A stretch of DNA of 64,000 nt from Fragilaria crotonensis (taxonomy: Eukaryota; Bacillariophyta; Fragilariophyceae; Fragilariales; Fragilariaceae): assembly GCA_022925895.1 (NCBI GenBank), contig JAKSYS010000008.1, forward strand, positions 245,269 to 309,268, read 5' to 3'. Of the stretch, positions 31,201 through 42,187 are shown piece after piece. The first letter of the stretch is position 1. Each line of letters starts with the position of its first letter. The position numbers and the translations under genes are program-made. The notes under the pieces were generated by a model, which searched no databases, was not told where the DNA came from, and saw only the letters and a program-made list of their open reading frames with translations.

Positions 31201-31980
31201 GAGGGATGTAAAGCCATCTTTATCTTTGGCATTCACATCTACATTCTCGTGCTTCAATAAGTCGCGAACAGCCTCGGAATTGGCACAACGGCATGCCGCA
31301 ATGAGGGCTGTGTAACCCTCTTTCTCTGTGGCGGCAGTCATGTCCACATTCCCGTTCATTAACAGCACGCGAACTACCTCCGAGCGCCCAAACAAGCTGG
31401 CATTGATGAGGGCGGTAAAGCCACCTTTATCTTGGGCATTCACGTCAATATTTTCGCGCATCAACAGCTCTCGAACAACCGTCACAAAGCCCCCACGGCT
31501 CGCCGTGGTGAGGGCTGTGGCGCCATCATTATCCTTGGCATTCACGTCGACATTCCTGTGCTCCAATAGAGCTCGCAGCACCACGATATGACCGCAGTGG
31601 CTGGCCGCGATGACGGGAGTGCAGCCATTTTTACCCTTGGCATTTACATTCACGTTCTCGTGCTTCAATAGCTCGCGCACAATCTCCGCACGTCCCCAAC
31701 GGCATGCCACCACAAGCGGTGTGTCACCCAGGTAATGACGTGAATCCGCATTGGCGCTATCGCGGTTGATAATGTCGCGCACGCGCTCCTGGTAGCAAGG
31801 TTTCGTGAGAGCAATGTCGCTGGTACTTCCATGCTCGTAATTCACATCGGCTTCCTTTTGCACCGCGTCACGGACTTGATAGAAATGTCCTTGTACAACA
31901 TTCGTGAACAAATTCACGTTCAACTCGTGCTGACGCACCCAAGCATCGAGATGCTCATCAGTTTCAATGATGAATTCCAT
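28222..31980 (-). CDS. fused double type A ankyrin-repeat protein, 1252 aa
   Basis: The start is the ATG at 31980 (MEFIIETDEHLDAW). The first half has a cap and 17 repeats with a complete type A end (KAGSTALDIARNRDMLDIA, MLEEHAQQF). It then passes in frame, near position 30000, into VGFKHKLNITLCENCRIGNL, which is the inside of a second type A N-terminal cap (QHKLN-x-x-LFEN in others), without a start codon. Sixteen further repeats and a second complete ending follow. The join lacks the first copy's tail, any intergenic DNA and the first 17 or so residues of the second copy. Unequal crossing-over between two A genes explains it. The second half is closest to the gene at 23597. Divergent to the B gene at 33092. 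Confidence 0.88.
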   Translation of the reverse strand: MEFIIETDEHLDAWVRQHELNVNLFTNVVQGHFYQVRDAVQKEADVNYEHGSTSDIALTKPCYQERVRDIINRDSANADSRHYLGDTPLVVACRWGRAEIVRELLKHENVNVNAKGKNGCTPVIAASHCGHIVVLRALLEHRNVDVNAKDNDGATALTTASRGGFVTVVRELLMRENIDVNAQDKGGFTALINASLFGRSEVVRVLLMNGNVDMTAATEKEGYTALIAACRCANSEAVRDLLKHENVDVNAKDKDGFTSLMAASRFCMGAEAIHELLKHDFVDVNASASDGSTALIVAITNGSSKVVRVLLKHANVDVNAKNKLGFTALMTASRNGHWEIVRELLIRDEIDVNAGDKGVGTALNLASKAGHFEIVRSLLHHKDVNVNGKREHGVTALLTASGNGRTDIVRELLKHDEVLAKAGPKDRCIALFYASKRGHVEVVRELLRHDFGKQVNGKHQNGSTALIGASCGGHVEVIRELSKVNKLDVNAKNDAGATSLIMAIVLGKSEVVPELLKHQNLDVNARDENGRSALLVASVNGHLEVVRELLRRGEVDVNAEDKKGCTAFAWASYRGHWDVVREFLKHDMVDANVHGSHGNTALIWATLGNQIDVVRELLEHNKVRANLMNKAGSTALDIARNRDMLDIASMLEEHAQQFVGFKHKLNITLCENCRIGNLEQVRDALQKGADVNYKHVCPSDTARMMSSNHRRACDVLRWHGDTPLLMASRSKHVEVVRELLKHENVDVNARGVRGFTALIAASKCRDMGVLRALLEYKNVDVNAKDNHGGTALIMASRFGLVAVVQELLLNENVDVNARDRRNVTALIVASMNARSEVVHLLLKHDNVDVNIKDSDGSTALIAASRGGHVEIVRELLKHGNLDVNAKEKDGLTALIAGIGYLEVVRILMKHDMVDVNATNNDDKTALIAASRSGDCEIVRELLNHDEIDVNAGDKGVGSALICASSLGHLDVVCELLRHKNVNVNAQHESGVTALVAASAMGQLDVVCELLKLDEVVAKASQNACGTALFFASDRGHIEVVRELLRYDSAVGINEKNEKGRTALIVASRGGHVEIVRELLKFKILDVNVQDNAGYTCLILAILTGKSEVVRELLKHKNVDVNAREENCRTPLVLASMHGHLEVVYELIRRVEVDINAKDKDGFTALAWASDRGHWDIVREFVKHGKVDVNARGSQGNTSLIWATLGNHIDVVRDLLGHDTVNLNVKNTSGYTALDIARNGDMLDIAKMLEEHA

Positions 31981-33091
31981 GATAACGATAATAACGATGA
32001 TGTGCTCTTCTGGTGGGAATCGATTCCGAATTGTGGTCTGCCAAAAAGTATTGTAGTACGGATAGAAGGCAATGCATGGCCAGTCACGTGGAAGGAGGGT
32101 CACGATTGTACGTTATGTTTCTTTCAGTTCAGGCAAACTGCCAAACGCCGACTCTCCTCTCCCAGTGTCTCCCCACATGATGTACATTCGGAGTCAACGC
32201 ACAACACCGAGGAACACGAAAGTCTGACTTGTGGTGGATGGTGGAGGTGCAATTGACAACGTGATAAGCGTGTTGTTGATGCCATCACGAAGCTGCGCAT
32301 TGTTGCACGCGAGCAGGTTGTATGGCTTACGGAGTACGCTACTGGTACCTTGTAGTTGGTCAGTAGACGTACGCTCAGTACTCAGTGCTGTACCAGGAGC
32401 TGGATAACATGAATACTGTAGTACATGATACACTACTCGCATATGCATACGCAGTAAACAGCAACGAGTACGGGTTTGGAGTTTGGAACAGTAATAGTGA
32501 CCGGAGTTTCCGTATTCCAGGTACCAGTATGATAGTCTATACGTACAAGTACTAGCTACTACCGTACAGTGGATCCATCAACGACGAAGTCAATTGCACT
32601 ACACTACTACACACTGGTATGTTGTATGCATACTGAGTATCTGTATTTCGTTGCATATATGGATATATGGCAGCAATATGCATAATTGCATAATGCATAA
32701 TACAGATACTCCCTTGTTCTACATTTTCTTGCCATACTGCCTTCCATTGAGGAACATCGCCCATGGCGCAGACAGAGTACAAGTATTACTTTGGTGACAA
32801 CGGAATCCAACAATGGTCGACATCCAAACTTCACATAACGCACTGCGATATCATTCATTTTCAATCGTGTTTTGTGGTGCACGTCTCGGTCTTCACATGG
32901 CGTCAACATGATTATATTCTCGCCATTCATATCGAGTATATTGCAACGCCACGCCACGCCACGAAAAACTCTCTTCGATTGAGAAACTCTTGATACCCCG
33001 TTTCGATTTGGCATTGCCTCTTGATCATTAGTATCTTTTCTTCCAACGAGAATACAATAGCACTAGCTGATTGAAAAAGGTAATTGAAGGA
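31981..33091. promoter_or_regulatory. divergent promoter region of an A/B pair
   Basis: Positions 31981-32230 are the A block (CCGAATTGTGGTCTGCC, TTCAGGCAAACTGCC, GAGGAACACGAAAGTCTGAC). Positions 32980-33091 are the B leader (GAGAAACTC, ATTGCCTCTTGATCATTAG, TTCCAACGAGAATACAATAG). The centre, 32320-32660, is GTAC-rich with no gene. Short frames at 32607-33014 are not supported. Confidence 0.5.
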
Positions 33092-34525
33092 ATGGATGAC
33101 ATGGCTCGTGAGACAGATTTGAACCAACCAAATGGAAATGACAGCAACGATCTTATCGATGCCAGCAATAATGGTCATTTGGATGCACCTAGTGAGCTTC
33201 TGAAAATCGGAGAGTTGGATCTGAATGCGAGAGATGAACACGGCAACACTGCCCTTATGACGGCAAGCAAAGAGGGCAACTGTGAGGCTGTTCGTGAACT
33301 TTTAAAACACGACGCGGTGGATGTCAATGCGTACAACAGTCACGGTAGCACAGCCCTTCTCATTGCATGTAATGATGGCCTCTTCGACGTCGTTCGTGAG
33401 TTACTGAAAAATGACAGGGTCGACGTCAATGCTAGTGATGACGATGGCGACACAGCCCTCATCTTCGCAAGCTTGTTTGGTCACTGTGGTATTGTTCGAG
33501 AGTTACTGGAGCACAAAGAAGTGGATGTGAATGCTAGGTACAGTAATGGCAACACGTCCCTCGTCTTCGCAAGCTTATTTGGTTACTGTGATGTTGTTCT
33601 AGAGTTATTGAAACACAGAGAGATAGATGTGAATGCTAGGAACAGAAATGGTAAGACGTCGCTCATCTTCGCAAGCTTATATGGTTACTGTGATGTTGTT
33701 CAAGAGTTACTGAAACATAAAGAGGTGGATGTCAATGCTAGCGGATCTTATGGCACAACAGCCCTTATCGAGGCAAGCTATCGTGGCAAGTATGATATTG
33801 TACGTGATTTACTGAAACACGATATGGTAGATGTGAATGCGAGAGATTCTTGGGGACAAACTGCCCTTATTTCAGCAAGCAGAAAAGGCTTTTTGGGTAT
33901 CATTTGTCAATTGCTAAAGCACGAGAAGTTGGATTTACGCGTGACCGATGCAAATGGCGACACAGCGCTTCTATGGGCATGTAGGAATGGACACTGCAAT
34001 GTCGTTCGTGAGCTCCTGAAACACGATGAGGTGGATGCGAATGCCAGGGATGATTACGGTTATACGTCCCTTATTCTAGCCTGCGCAAACGGTCATTTGG
34101 ATGTTGTTAGCGAATTACTGAAACTTGATCTGGACGTGAATGCCAGATGTATTCAAGGTTATACCGGCTTCTTATTGGAGAGGGAAGAATGGTTTTGGGA
34201 CGTCGAAACTGCTTGTCGCCGCAAGGTGGAGGTGAATCGCAGAAATCGTGATGGTCGCACCGCCTTATTATGCGCGATTAGATATGAGCACTGGAACGTT
34301 GTTGACCAGTTGCTGCAACACTGGGAGGTGGATGTGAATGTTCAAGATGAAATTGGTTACACAGCCCTGATGTGGGCGTGCCTGAAAGGCAGATTGGACA
34401 TTGTTACCCTGCTCCTTAAGCGCGGCCGTGTTGATTTGAAGTTAAAGAATACAGCAGGCTCGACTGCTCTTGATATTGCCCGCAAGTGTGGTATGCATAA
34501 GATTGCAGAATGCCTGCCGGAATAA
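33092..34525 (+). CDS. type B ankyrin-repeat protein, 477 aa
   Basis: The ATG at 33092 opens MDDMARETDLNQPNGND; GATGACATGGCTCGTGAG is homologous to the start region at 4577, supporting this start. About 13 repeats of 34 residues follow. The whole B C-terminal module is present: ANGDTALLWACRNGHCNVV, DYGYTSLILACANGHLDVV, an insertion with YTGFLLEREEWFWDVETACR, DGRTALLCAIRYEHWNVV, EIGYTALMWAC, TAGSTALDIARKCGMHKIAE. It ends at CLPE, slightly short of the LEEYAK ending of relatives. Intact; a likely protein-binding scaffold of unknown partner. Divergent to the fused A gene. Confidence 0.88.
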   Translation: MDDMARETDLNQPNGNDSNDLIDASNNGHLDAPSELLKIGELDLNARDEHGNTALMTASKEGNCEAVRELLKHDAVDVNAYNSHGSTALLIACNDGLFDVVRELLKNDRVDVNASDDDGDTALIFASLFGHCGIVRELLEHKEVDVNARYSNGNTSLVFASLFGYCDVVLELLKHREIDVNARNRNGKTSLIFASLYGYCDVVQELLKHKEVDVNASGSYGTTALIEASYRGKYDIVRDLLKHDMVDVNARDSWGQTALISASRKGFLGIICQLLKHEKLDLRVTDANGDTALLWACRNGHCNVVRELLKHDEVDANARDDYGYTSLILACANGHLDVVSELLKLDLDVNARCIQGYTGFLLEREEWFWDVETACRRKVEVNRRNRDGRTALLCAIRYEHWNVVDQLLQHWEVDVNVQDEIGYTALMWACLKGRLDIVTLLLKRGRVDLKLKNTAGSTALDIARKCGMHKIAECLPE

Positions 34526-35302
34526 GCCAACGTTTGCTTGCCTCGAGGCGAGGCAGAAGTTAGGAGTCGACGCAAAGGTGCAGATTAAATGTAAGGAGGC
34601 TGATTCAGTGGGTACCGACGGATTTGTATGGGAGGACTTCCGAAACGAAATGACGGAGAGATGTTTAATGCAAGGGCACGTCGCCTTGGGCGAAGGGTTG
34701 CGGACATTGTTCAAGCTGTAACAGCGCTCTAAACGTATGAACCAAACTCTACATTTATTTTGATTATTATAATGCACGCGATGGTGACATCATTCCCCTA
34801 TTGTGTGACTCTAGAATCTTGAATGAGAGTGCCCCATAAGTCTGCAACCGGCTGCCCCTCGGATATCGCGATGCTAACTGCTGTTGCCATGCTCATCCTT
34901 GATAGAACATAATGATTACGAGAACCTCGTTGCCTCACTTCATGATTCAGTACTCCCACCTTTCGTGCTGCAAGTTGTGTTTTACTAGACATGTCCATAT
35001 TGATACCGCTGAAACGCACACTACTCTACCCTGTACCGGCGTGAGGTGTAAGCTCGGAATTCGTTGAACCAAAGCCTTCATCATTCTTTGGGAAACTGCA
35101 GAACCACGTTGACACCCAAGCACAGACGAGATGAGACGGCTTGTCATCGTCTCGACAGTCAATAGCACGACACTGCCTCAAAAGCTGTTGAGTTCCAGCT
35201 GAACGACCCGAGCATGGAAATGTTCTCTTGAGTATTGTACCTAGTTTAGGACTGACTTTCGTAGGAACGCCTAGCGAGGCGTCTTCTCCCTGTCACTGAA
35301 TC
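34526..35302. other. B 3' flank and convergent intergenic DNA
   Basis: Positions 34590-34700 carry GGGAGGACTTCCGAAACGAA and ATGCAAGGGCACG, the conserved B 3' block. Positions 34850-34990 match the CTGTTGCCATGCTCATCC region also present at 39450, 59560 and 63015. No gene is supported. Confidence 0.5.
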
Positions 35303-36826
35303 TTATAATGGGGCGATATTAGAGTCTTCTCCAATCTGAATCTCATCGCGAACTTCGTGAAGCAGCGAGCGAAAACCGTGTTGCTCAAGCAATTTTGCAA
35401 TGTCGAACATGTCACATTTCCTGGCAATGTCAAGAGCTGTGGATCCTGCCGAACTTTTGACATTCAAATTCACCTTGTCGTGCTCTAACAAGTCGCGGAC
35501 CACGTCGATATGATTCCCATGGGTTGCCCAGATGAGTGCTGTATTCCCGTGCGACCCTTGGACATTGACATCGACCTTATCATGCTTCACAAACTCGCGA
35601 ACAACATCCCAGTGGCCCCGCTCACTAGCCCATGCGAGTGCAGTGAAGCCTTTCTTGTCTTTTGCATTAACATCCGTCTCATCTCGCCGTAACAAATCAC
35701 TTACAACCTCCAAATTGCCATACATACTCGCCACGATGAGTAACGTACAACCATCATCTTTTCGGGCATTTACATCTATATTCTTGTGCTTCAACAACTC
35801 AAGAACTACCTCTAACTTTTCATGGAGGATCGCCGCAATGAGGGCTGTGCAACGAGCCTTTTCTTTAGCGTTCACATCCAAACTCTCGACCTTCAACAAT
35901 TCGCGAACAATCTCCACATGGCCCCGACTGCTGGCCACGATGAGCGCCGTGCGACCAATTTTGTCCGTGGCGTTAATGCCTACAGCATAATCGAACCTCA
36001 GCAACTCGCGAACCACCTCAACATGACCCTTTCTACAGGCGTGGAAGAGTGCTGTGGCACCACCAGCCTTGTGTTCTGCATTTGCAACAACCTCGGCATG
36101 TTTCAACAACTCACAAACAACCGCTGAATGGCCATACGCACTCGCTGTGATGAGGGCTGTGCGGCCATTTTTGAGTTCAGCATTCACATTTATTGTCTCG
36201 TTACGCAATAACTCGCGAACGACCATCAAACTTCCTGCTTTACTCGCAAAGTTCAATGCGGTGCCACCACCGTCATCTCCAGCATTCACATCGATCGCGT
36301 CATGTTTCAATAGGTCCCGAACAACCTCCCACTCGCCATCATAGCTCGCCGTGATGAGGGCTGTGTAACCGTCATTATCTGTGGCATTCACGTCCACATT
36401 CTCGTGCTCCAACAGGGCACGAATAACCACCAAATGACGGTTCTTGCTGGCCGTGATGAGGGCAGTGCAACCTTTATCATTTATGGCATTCACATCCACG
36501 TTCGCGTGTTTCAATAGCTCGCGAACAATGTCAGAATTGCCACTACGGCTTGCCTCCAAGAGAGGTGTGTTGCCCAGGTTATCGTTTTCATTCACAGTGA
36601 TATCATACCATTGTCCAAAATCCCAGGGATTCCCATGGGAGGCCGTCATCGTGCGAATTGTGTCGCTGGCATTACCATGTTTGTAATTCACATCGGCCCC
36701 GTTTTGCAGCGCGTCGCGGACTTGATCGAGTTTACCGTACCTGGCGTTCTCGAACAAGATCATGTTCAGCTTGTGCTGACGCAACCAAGCATCGAGCTGC
36801 TCATCAGTTTGGATTATGGATTCCAT
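35303..36826 (-). CDS. type A ankyrin-repeat protein, 507 aa
   Basis: The start is the ATG at 36826 (MESIIQTDEQLDAW). The cap ends NGADVNYKHGN. Twelve 34-residue repeats follow, in the same order as the gene at 9965, with complete terminal repeats (AWASERGHWDVVREF, TALIWATHGNHIDVV, SAGSTALDIARKCDMFDIAK) and a tail LEQHGFRSLLHEVRDEIQIG. An extra residue (GGATALF) sits in repeat 6. Intact. Divergent to the B gene at 37471 across only 644 bp. Confidence 0.88.
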   Translation of the reverse strand: MESIIQTDEQLDAWLRQHKLNMILFENARYGKLDQVRDALQNGADVNYKHGNASDTIRTMTASHGNPWDFGQWYDITVNENDNLGNTPLLEASRSGNSDIVRELLKHANVDVNAINDKGCTALITASKNRHLVVIRALLEHENVDVNATDNDGYTALITASYDGEWEVVRDLLKHDAIDVNAGDDGGGTALNFASKAGSLMVVRELLRNETINVNAELKNGRTALITASAYGHSAVVCELLKHAEVVANAEHKAGGATALFHACRKGHVEVVRELLRFDYAVGINATDKIGRTALIVASSRGHVEIVRELLKVESLDVNAKEKARCTALIAAILHEKLEVVLELLKHKNIDVNARKDDGCTLLIVASMYGNLEVVSDLLRRDETDVNAKDKKGFTALAWASERGHWDVVREFVKHDKVDVNVQGSHGNTALIWATHGNHIDVVRDLLEHDKVNLNVKSSAGSTALDIARKCDMFDIAKLLEQHGFRSLLHEVRDEIQIGEDSNIAPL

Positions 36827-37470
36827 ATAATGATGATGATGAAGTGTTCTGGAAGACCTCGATTCCGAATTGTGGTCCCGCCCAAAAGCATTGGAAACGC
36901 AGGGCAGGGTGGGATGGAAAGAGGTTCCATTCACGGTTTTACGTTAGGTTTCTTTCACCAGTGCAGACAAACGGCCGATCGCCGCCTCTCCTCTCATGCC
37001 GTGTCTCCCCACACATATGTCTCGAACTGGAGTACAACGCACAAATGGCGAGGAACGCGAAAGTCTGAGTGATGGCGTCATGTTTCATGTGGCGTGTGTT
37101 GGGCAAACACGAAAAAAAATTTGGATCGAAATTCGACAGCACAGTAATCAGTAATAGTACTGTCGAGCAAACGGCTCAACGTTTTTTAACGGCAATTTTG
37201 AGTCGGACGTTCATCGTCGAACCACAGTCCACAGTCCACACACTTCGCGCAAGCAGAACGGAATGCACTTCAATCGTGTTTTGTGGTGCGATTCTTCTTT
37301 ACACGTTATACGGGTACGTGGTCCTATGTACCGGTACTATGTACCGGTCAGACCTCGTTTGGCGTTGCCTCTAACCCTATGTCGTTGTCGCTTTGATCGA
37401 GAGCATATCATGTATCTTTCATCGAACGAGACAAACAATTGGCAATTCAGAAAGTTGCTCACGTAATGGG
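36827..37470. promoter_or_regulatory. divergent promoter region of an A/B pair
   Basis: The A block (CCGAATTGTGGTCCCGCC, TTACGTTAGGTTTC, GCGAGGAACGCGAAAGTCTG and AGTGATGG) ends near 37080. The B leader (CCTCGTTTGGCGTTGCCTCT, TTTCATCGAACGAGACAAAC) precedes 37471. A short GTAC-rich stretch lies at 37300-37350. Confidence 0.55.
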
Positions 37471-39007
37471 ATGAATTGCGAGACTTGTTCGAACCTCCCA
37501 AATGGAAATGTCAGCACAGCTTTCATCGAAGCAAGCCAAAATGGTCATTTGGATGCACTTTGTGAGTTATTGAAAAATACAGAGTTTGATCTGAATGTAC
37601 GAGATGAATTCGACAACACAGCCCTGATATTAGCAAGTCAAAAGGGCCACTGTGATATTGTTTGTGAATTACTGAAACATGACGGTGTGGATGTGAATGC
37701 TAAAAACAGAGATGGCAACACAGCCATTGTATTGGCGAGCACGTTTGGCAAATGTAATGTGGTTCGTGGGCTGCTCAAGCACGACACGGTGGATGCTAAT
37801 TCAGTAGCTGATAATGGCTACACAGCCCTCACAGCGGCAAGTAGAAAAGGCTTGTGTCATGTTGTTTGTGAGTTACTGAAACACGACAAGGTGGATGTTA
37901 ATGCTTGTGGTTGTTTGCGCCGCACAGCCCTAACATGGGCAAGTCGCTGTGGCTCATGTAATGTTGTTCGTGAGTTACTGAAGCACAGCATGGTGGACGT
38001 AGATGCTATAGATGATTTCGGCGAAACAGCCCTGATATCGGCAAGCCTTAACAATCACTGCGACGCGGTCCGAGAGCTACTAAATCATGGAAAGGTGGAT
38101 ATCAATGCAAGAGATGACTCTGGCGGCACAGCCCTGTTTTGGGCAAGTGCTTGTGGCTACGGTGATATTGTCCGTGAGGTACTGGCGCATGACGAGGTGG
38201 ATATTAATGCAAGAGATGATGATGGTGACACAGCCCTTATGATGGCAAGCCGTAAGGGTCACTGCGATGTCGTTCGTGAGTTACTGAAGCACGACAACGT
38301 GGATGTGGACGTGAGTGATGCACAGGGGCAAACAGCCCTCATTTCCGCAAGCAGAGAAGGCCATTTGAATGTCGTTTGTGAATTGCTCAATCACGAGAAG
38401 GTGGATTCTCACGTTACCGATGCAAATGGTGACTCGGCTCTACACTGGGCCTGTAGGAGTAGCCATCGCGATACTGCTTGTAAGCTTCTAAAGTACGACA
38501 AGATTGTGAATGCCACTGATGATTACGGTTTCACCCCTCTTATTGCGGCCTGTGCAAACGGTCACTTGGACGTTGTTAGCGAGCTATTGAAGCACGACAA
38601 TGTGGACGTGAATGCCAGAAGTCTCGAAGATTGCACCTGCTTCTTATTCGTGGGCGACACCTTGTTAACGGCTGCCAAGACTTGTCATTCCCGCAAGGTG
38701 GATGGAAATCGCAGTAATCGTGATGGTCGCACCGCCTTGTTATGGACGATCAAGTATAGACACTGGGGTGTTGTTGAGGAATTGCTGCAACACAAGGAGA
38801 TGGATGTCAACGTTCAAGATAGAATTGGGTACACAGCCGTGATGTGGGCATGTCTCGAAGACAGATTGGACTTGTGTCCATGCTGCTGAAACACGGAAAT
38901 GTGGATACGAATTTAAAAACAAAGCAGGCTCGACTGCTCTTGATATTGCCTGCAAGTGTGAGATGTATGAGATTGGACAATGCTTGGAGGAATACGCCAA
39001 GGCTTGA
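37471..39007 (+). pseudogene. type B ankyrin-repeat gene with two frameshifts at the 3' end
   Basis: The ATG at 37471 (MNCETCSNLPNGN) follows the B leader. About 12 repeats run intact, with the B insertion (ARSLEDCTCFLFVGDTLL, then TCHSRKVDGN) and RTALLWTIKYRHWGVV. In the penultimate repeat (AVMWACLEDRLD) one base is missing near 38870, giving a stop at 38889; a shifted frame reads VSMLLKHGNVDTNL. A second missing base in an A run near 38916 returns to KAGSTALDIACKCEMYEIGQ, LEEYAKA and a stop at 39007. The truncated product of 472 residues may still fold. The breaks could be sequencing errors. Confidence 0.8.
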
Positions 39008-40494
39008 ATTACATCGCCGCGAGACAGAAAAGAAAGGAGCAAATTGGATTAACGAAGTTTGATTCCCTGTGGGCGACATCAGATTTGGATCCAAGAACTT
39101 CGGAAACGAAGTTACGCATGGCGCTTTATGCAAGGACATGGCACCATGGGCTGTGAGGGCTTGTTTCAAACTGGAATTGTGCTCTAAAGTAGGGACCAGA
39201 CTATTTCAATCTTGTGATTGTCAATACGTGAGGGCAACATCTTTGCCCAATACTATTAATTCTAGTCTGAGAGCATCCCAAGAGTCAACAACCCGTCGCC
39301 TTCTGGGATGGGTCCATTTATCGAGCAAATGTGCAGTCATTGAATAAGCCAATTGCTCATTCATTTTGATGGGGTACACTACCATTGATGTCGCTACCCT
39401 ACGTCTCGATAAAATTTCTAAAAGATAAACATGTTGTGCGGCTCAACGCTGTCTCCTTGCTCATCCCTTAATCGCTGACAATGATTATGGGAACCACCTC
39501 ACGAAACTTCATCAATTAATTCTTGCCGTCATCATGTACCGTACACCCAACTTCGCATAGCATGATGTCATGTAACATAAGGAGTTTAGGTACATGACCA
39601 GAAACCATTCGCATCCTTGATTCATCAACACCTACTTCACGTTCTCCACGTCGAACGGATCATTAGGGAAGATCGTAGTCACGTGCATGTTGGGACGATG
39701 ACATTGTCCCTGTCAAGTCACCCACGGAAGAAGATATGATCGCAGTTCTTTCATTCATGTAAAATGATAACGCTTTAAGTTCCGTCAAGTTTCCAATAAC
39801 TGACGATATACTCCCCGTAAGGTTATTTTCAGTAAGGCGTCCAAGAGACCGATCTCACATGAAATTGTCGTACGAATTTTGCGGAAACTGTATTGAGTCC
39901 AAAATCACCGGCAAAAGCCAATCAACTTCGGACGAGTCACCTCGCTCGGGTGTTCAGAACGTCTTTTATTTAGGGGCTGATGCTCTTGGTACGTCGCAAA
40001 AGTGAATGGGTGAACTGCAAGCCCATCACATTGGGCATGGCGCAAACGAGTGATGGTCCAAGAATCGCGAGAATAATGTCAAGGTCAAGTCATGGATCCG
40101 ATCAATGCAAAGATACAAACGTTCGAAGAACTAAGGTGGAATGTTTCACAATCGGAATTCATACCTTTCTTCAAGCATGCATTACGTTGACTTTAAGACA
40201 TATCAACGCCTTCACGCACCGTCCTTCGCAACCACCCAGAAGATGATCATAACTCCTGTGGCTCTTACTCCAACACAATTATATCTGACATTCCATCTAG
40301 ATACCGTTGTGACGCACAGTGCTGTCCGGGTGCGAGGTGTGCCAACGTGAACAGAGGTTCTGCAGTTTCCCGATGAATGATAACTGAATTAAGAGCAAGA
40401 AATCATTGGTTCAAGTGACGCAACAACATTCAGTCGGTGCCTTGTGCAAACGAGTTGTCTTCACGCCGTCACTGGACGTTCATCTTGGGCAATT
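39008..40494. other. extended B 3' flank
   Basis: Positions 39069-39170 carry the B 3' block (AACTTCGGAAACGAAGTTAC, ATGGCACCATGGGC). Positions 39290-39960 match in patches 59400-59850 and 62870-63290 (ATCGAGCAAATGTGCAGT, GATTATGGGAACCACC, TCACCTCGCTCGGGTGTTCA), so a long 3' flank was copied with the gene. Positions 39980-40490 hold nothing recognised. Confidence 0.45.
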
Positions 40495-41399
40495 TCAGAG
40501 TCTTACTTTAACCCTCATTTCTCCGCCAAATTCGCGACGCATGCGCAAAATTTCATGTTCTTCCAGGAGCTTGACGATATCCAACATTCCACAATTCCTG
40601 GCAATGTCGAGAGCTGTAGAGCCTGCCTTATTTTTGACATTCACACCCACTTTTCGTTTTCCAACAAGTTTCGGACCACATCAACATGATTCCCAAGGGT
40701 CGCCCAGATGAGTGCTGTATTCCCGTGAGACCCTTGAACATTGACGTCGACCTTATCGTGTTTCAAAAACTCACGAACAACATCCCAGTGACCCCGATAG
40801 CTAGCCAATGCGAATGCAGTACATCCTTTCATGTCTACTGCATTCGCATCCACCTCATCTCGCAGTAACAATTCATGCACAACCTCCAAATGGCCATCCA
40901 CACTCGCCAGAATAAGTGCTGTACGACCATTGTCATCTCTAGCATCAACATCAATATTCGTGTGCTCCAACAAGAATGGAACAACCTCTGACTTGCCATG
41001 GAGTATTGCCGTGATGAGGGCAGTGCAACCGTGATCATTAGTGGCATTCACATTTATATTCTCGCACAGTAATAGCTCACGAACAACCTCCACATGTCCC
41101 CAAAGGCATGCCTCCAAGAGTGATGTGTTGTTGCCCAGACTATGGTACTCATTCAAATTGACATTATTATTCAATCTGAGCAAATCCCAGGCAAGTCCCC
41201 GGTTGCGTGACAAAAGGTTGGATTCCGCGTCGCTGTCATCGTCATGGACATCTTTGTAATTCACATTGGCACCCCATTGCAGCAAATGACGGACTTGATC
41301 GTGATTGCCGTTCTTGGCATTCTCAAACAAACGCACATTCAGCTGGTGCTGACGCAACCAAGCGTCGCGCTGCTCTTCCGTTCGGATGATAAATTCCAT
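40495..41399 (-). pseudogene. minimal type A ankyrin-repeat gene, frameshifted near the 3' end
   Basis: The ATG at 41399 opens MEFIIRTEEQRDAW. The cap ends GANVNYKDVHDDD. Only five repeats precede a break in the sixth (LLENEKWV, stop at 40641). One base shifted, the sequence continues VGVNVKNKAGSTALDIARNC, GMLDIVKLLEEHE and ends at 40495, so the gene had six repeats. This is the shortest array here: the first repeat is joined directly to the last five, as if the whole variable middle had been removed. The 252-residue truncated product may be made. Divergent to the B gene at 42188. Confidence 0.78.
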
Positions 41400-42187
41400 G
41401 ATAATGATAATGATGATGATGTGTTCTGGAAGGAATCGATTCCAGATTGTGGTCTGCCAAACTAAAACTGTAATACTGCAATCAGCAAGGCCAGTCAGTC
41501 GAATGCAAGGAGAGCCACCGATTTACGTATCGCAGTTGGTACATCCAGAGTATTGCCGTTCGTTGATTATAGCCTGGAGCCTGGACACTCCTCACGCCGT
41601 GTACTCTCCTCCCCACATGTGTATGTGTTACACACAGAGTTAACGCACCATAGCAAGTGTACGAACACTAAAGTCTGAGTGACGGTGTGAGTATATGTGT
41701 GCCTTGCAAGATATACAGTATATGATATATGTCATATGTCATATGTCTCGTGTCGTTCTTTGCGTTCTTGAAGTTGAGAGTTTTGGGAGGCGCATCGTAG
41801 TAAAAAGTTGAGTACCAGGTACTCTATTGCAAGAACCTGGTACAGAATCCAGTAGACGTGTTTTTCATTTGCGAATAGCGTGTAAATGACTACGGGACTG
41901 TGTAGTGCAACTATAGAGTGTATACTGTATACTGTGCGATCCCAGACGGCAGTCGTGTGTGAGATATGCAGGAATGACATACACATAACTCTATATGTAA
42001 TATACATCGCTGACAATGCGACAACGCTTTTGCTGCTCCTACATTTTCTACGGCGAATTTGACACGACACAGTCCTCATTTCTGCTGCTTCTGGTCGCAG
42101 AGTCTACTTCCACATTCGCCACACCCGCAAAAGTCCCCCCAGATGCTACAATAGATCTGCTGACTTTGATGAAGTGATATCAACGGG
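41400..42187. promoter_or_regulatory. divergent promoter region of an A/B pair
   Basis: The A block is recognisable to about 41690 (CCAGATTGTGGTCTGCC, CACGCCGTGTACTCTCC, ACACTAAAGTCTGAGTGACG). Positions 41715-41750 are a TATATG/TCATATG simple repeat. The B leader before 42188 is diverged. No gene in the gap. Confidence 0.45.

Noticed and set aside
32607-33014. 135-codon minus-strand frame in a divergent promoter
   Set aside because: Overlaps the conserved B leader region and a simple TATATG/TGCATA tract; no coding signature.
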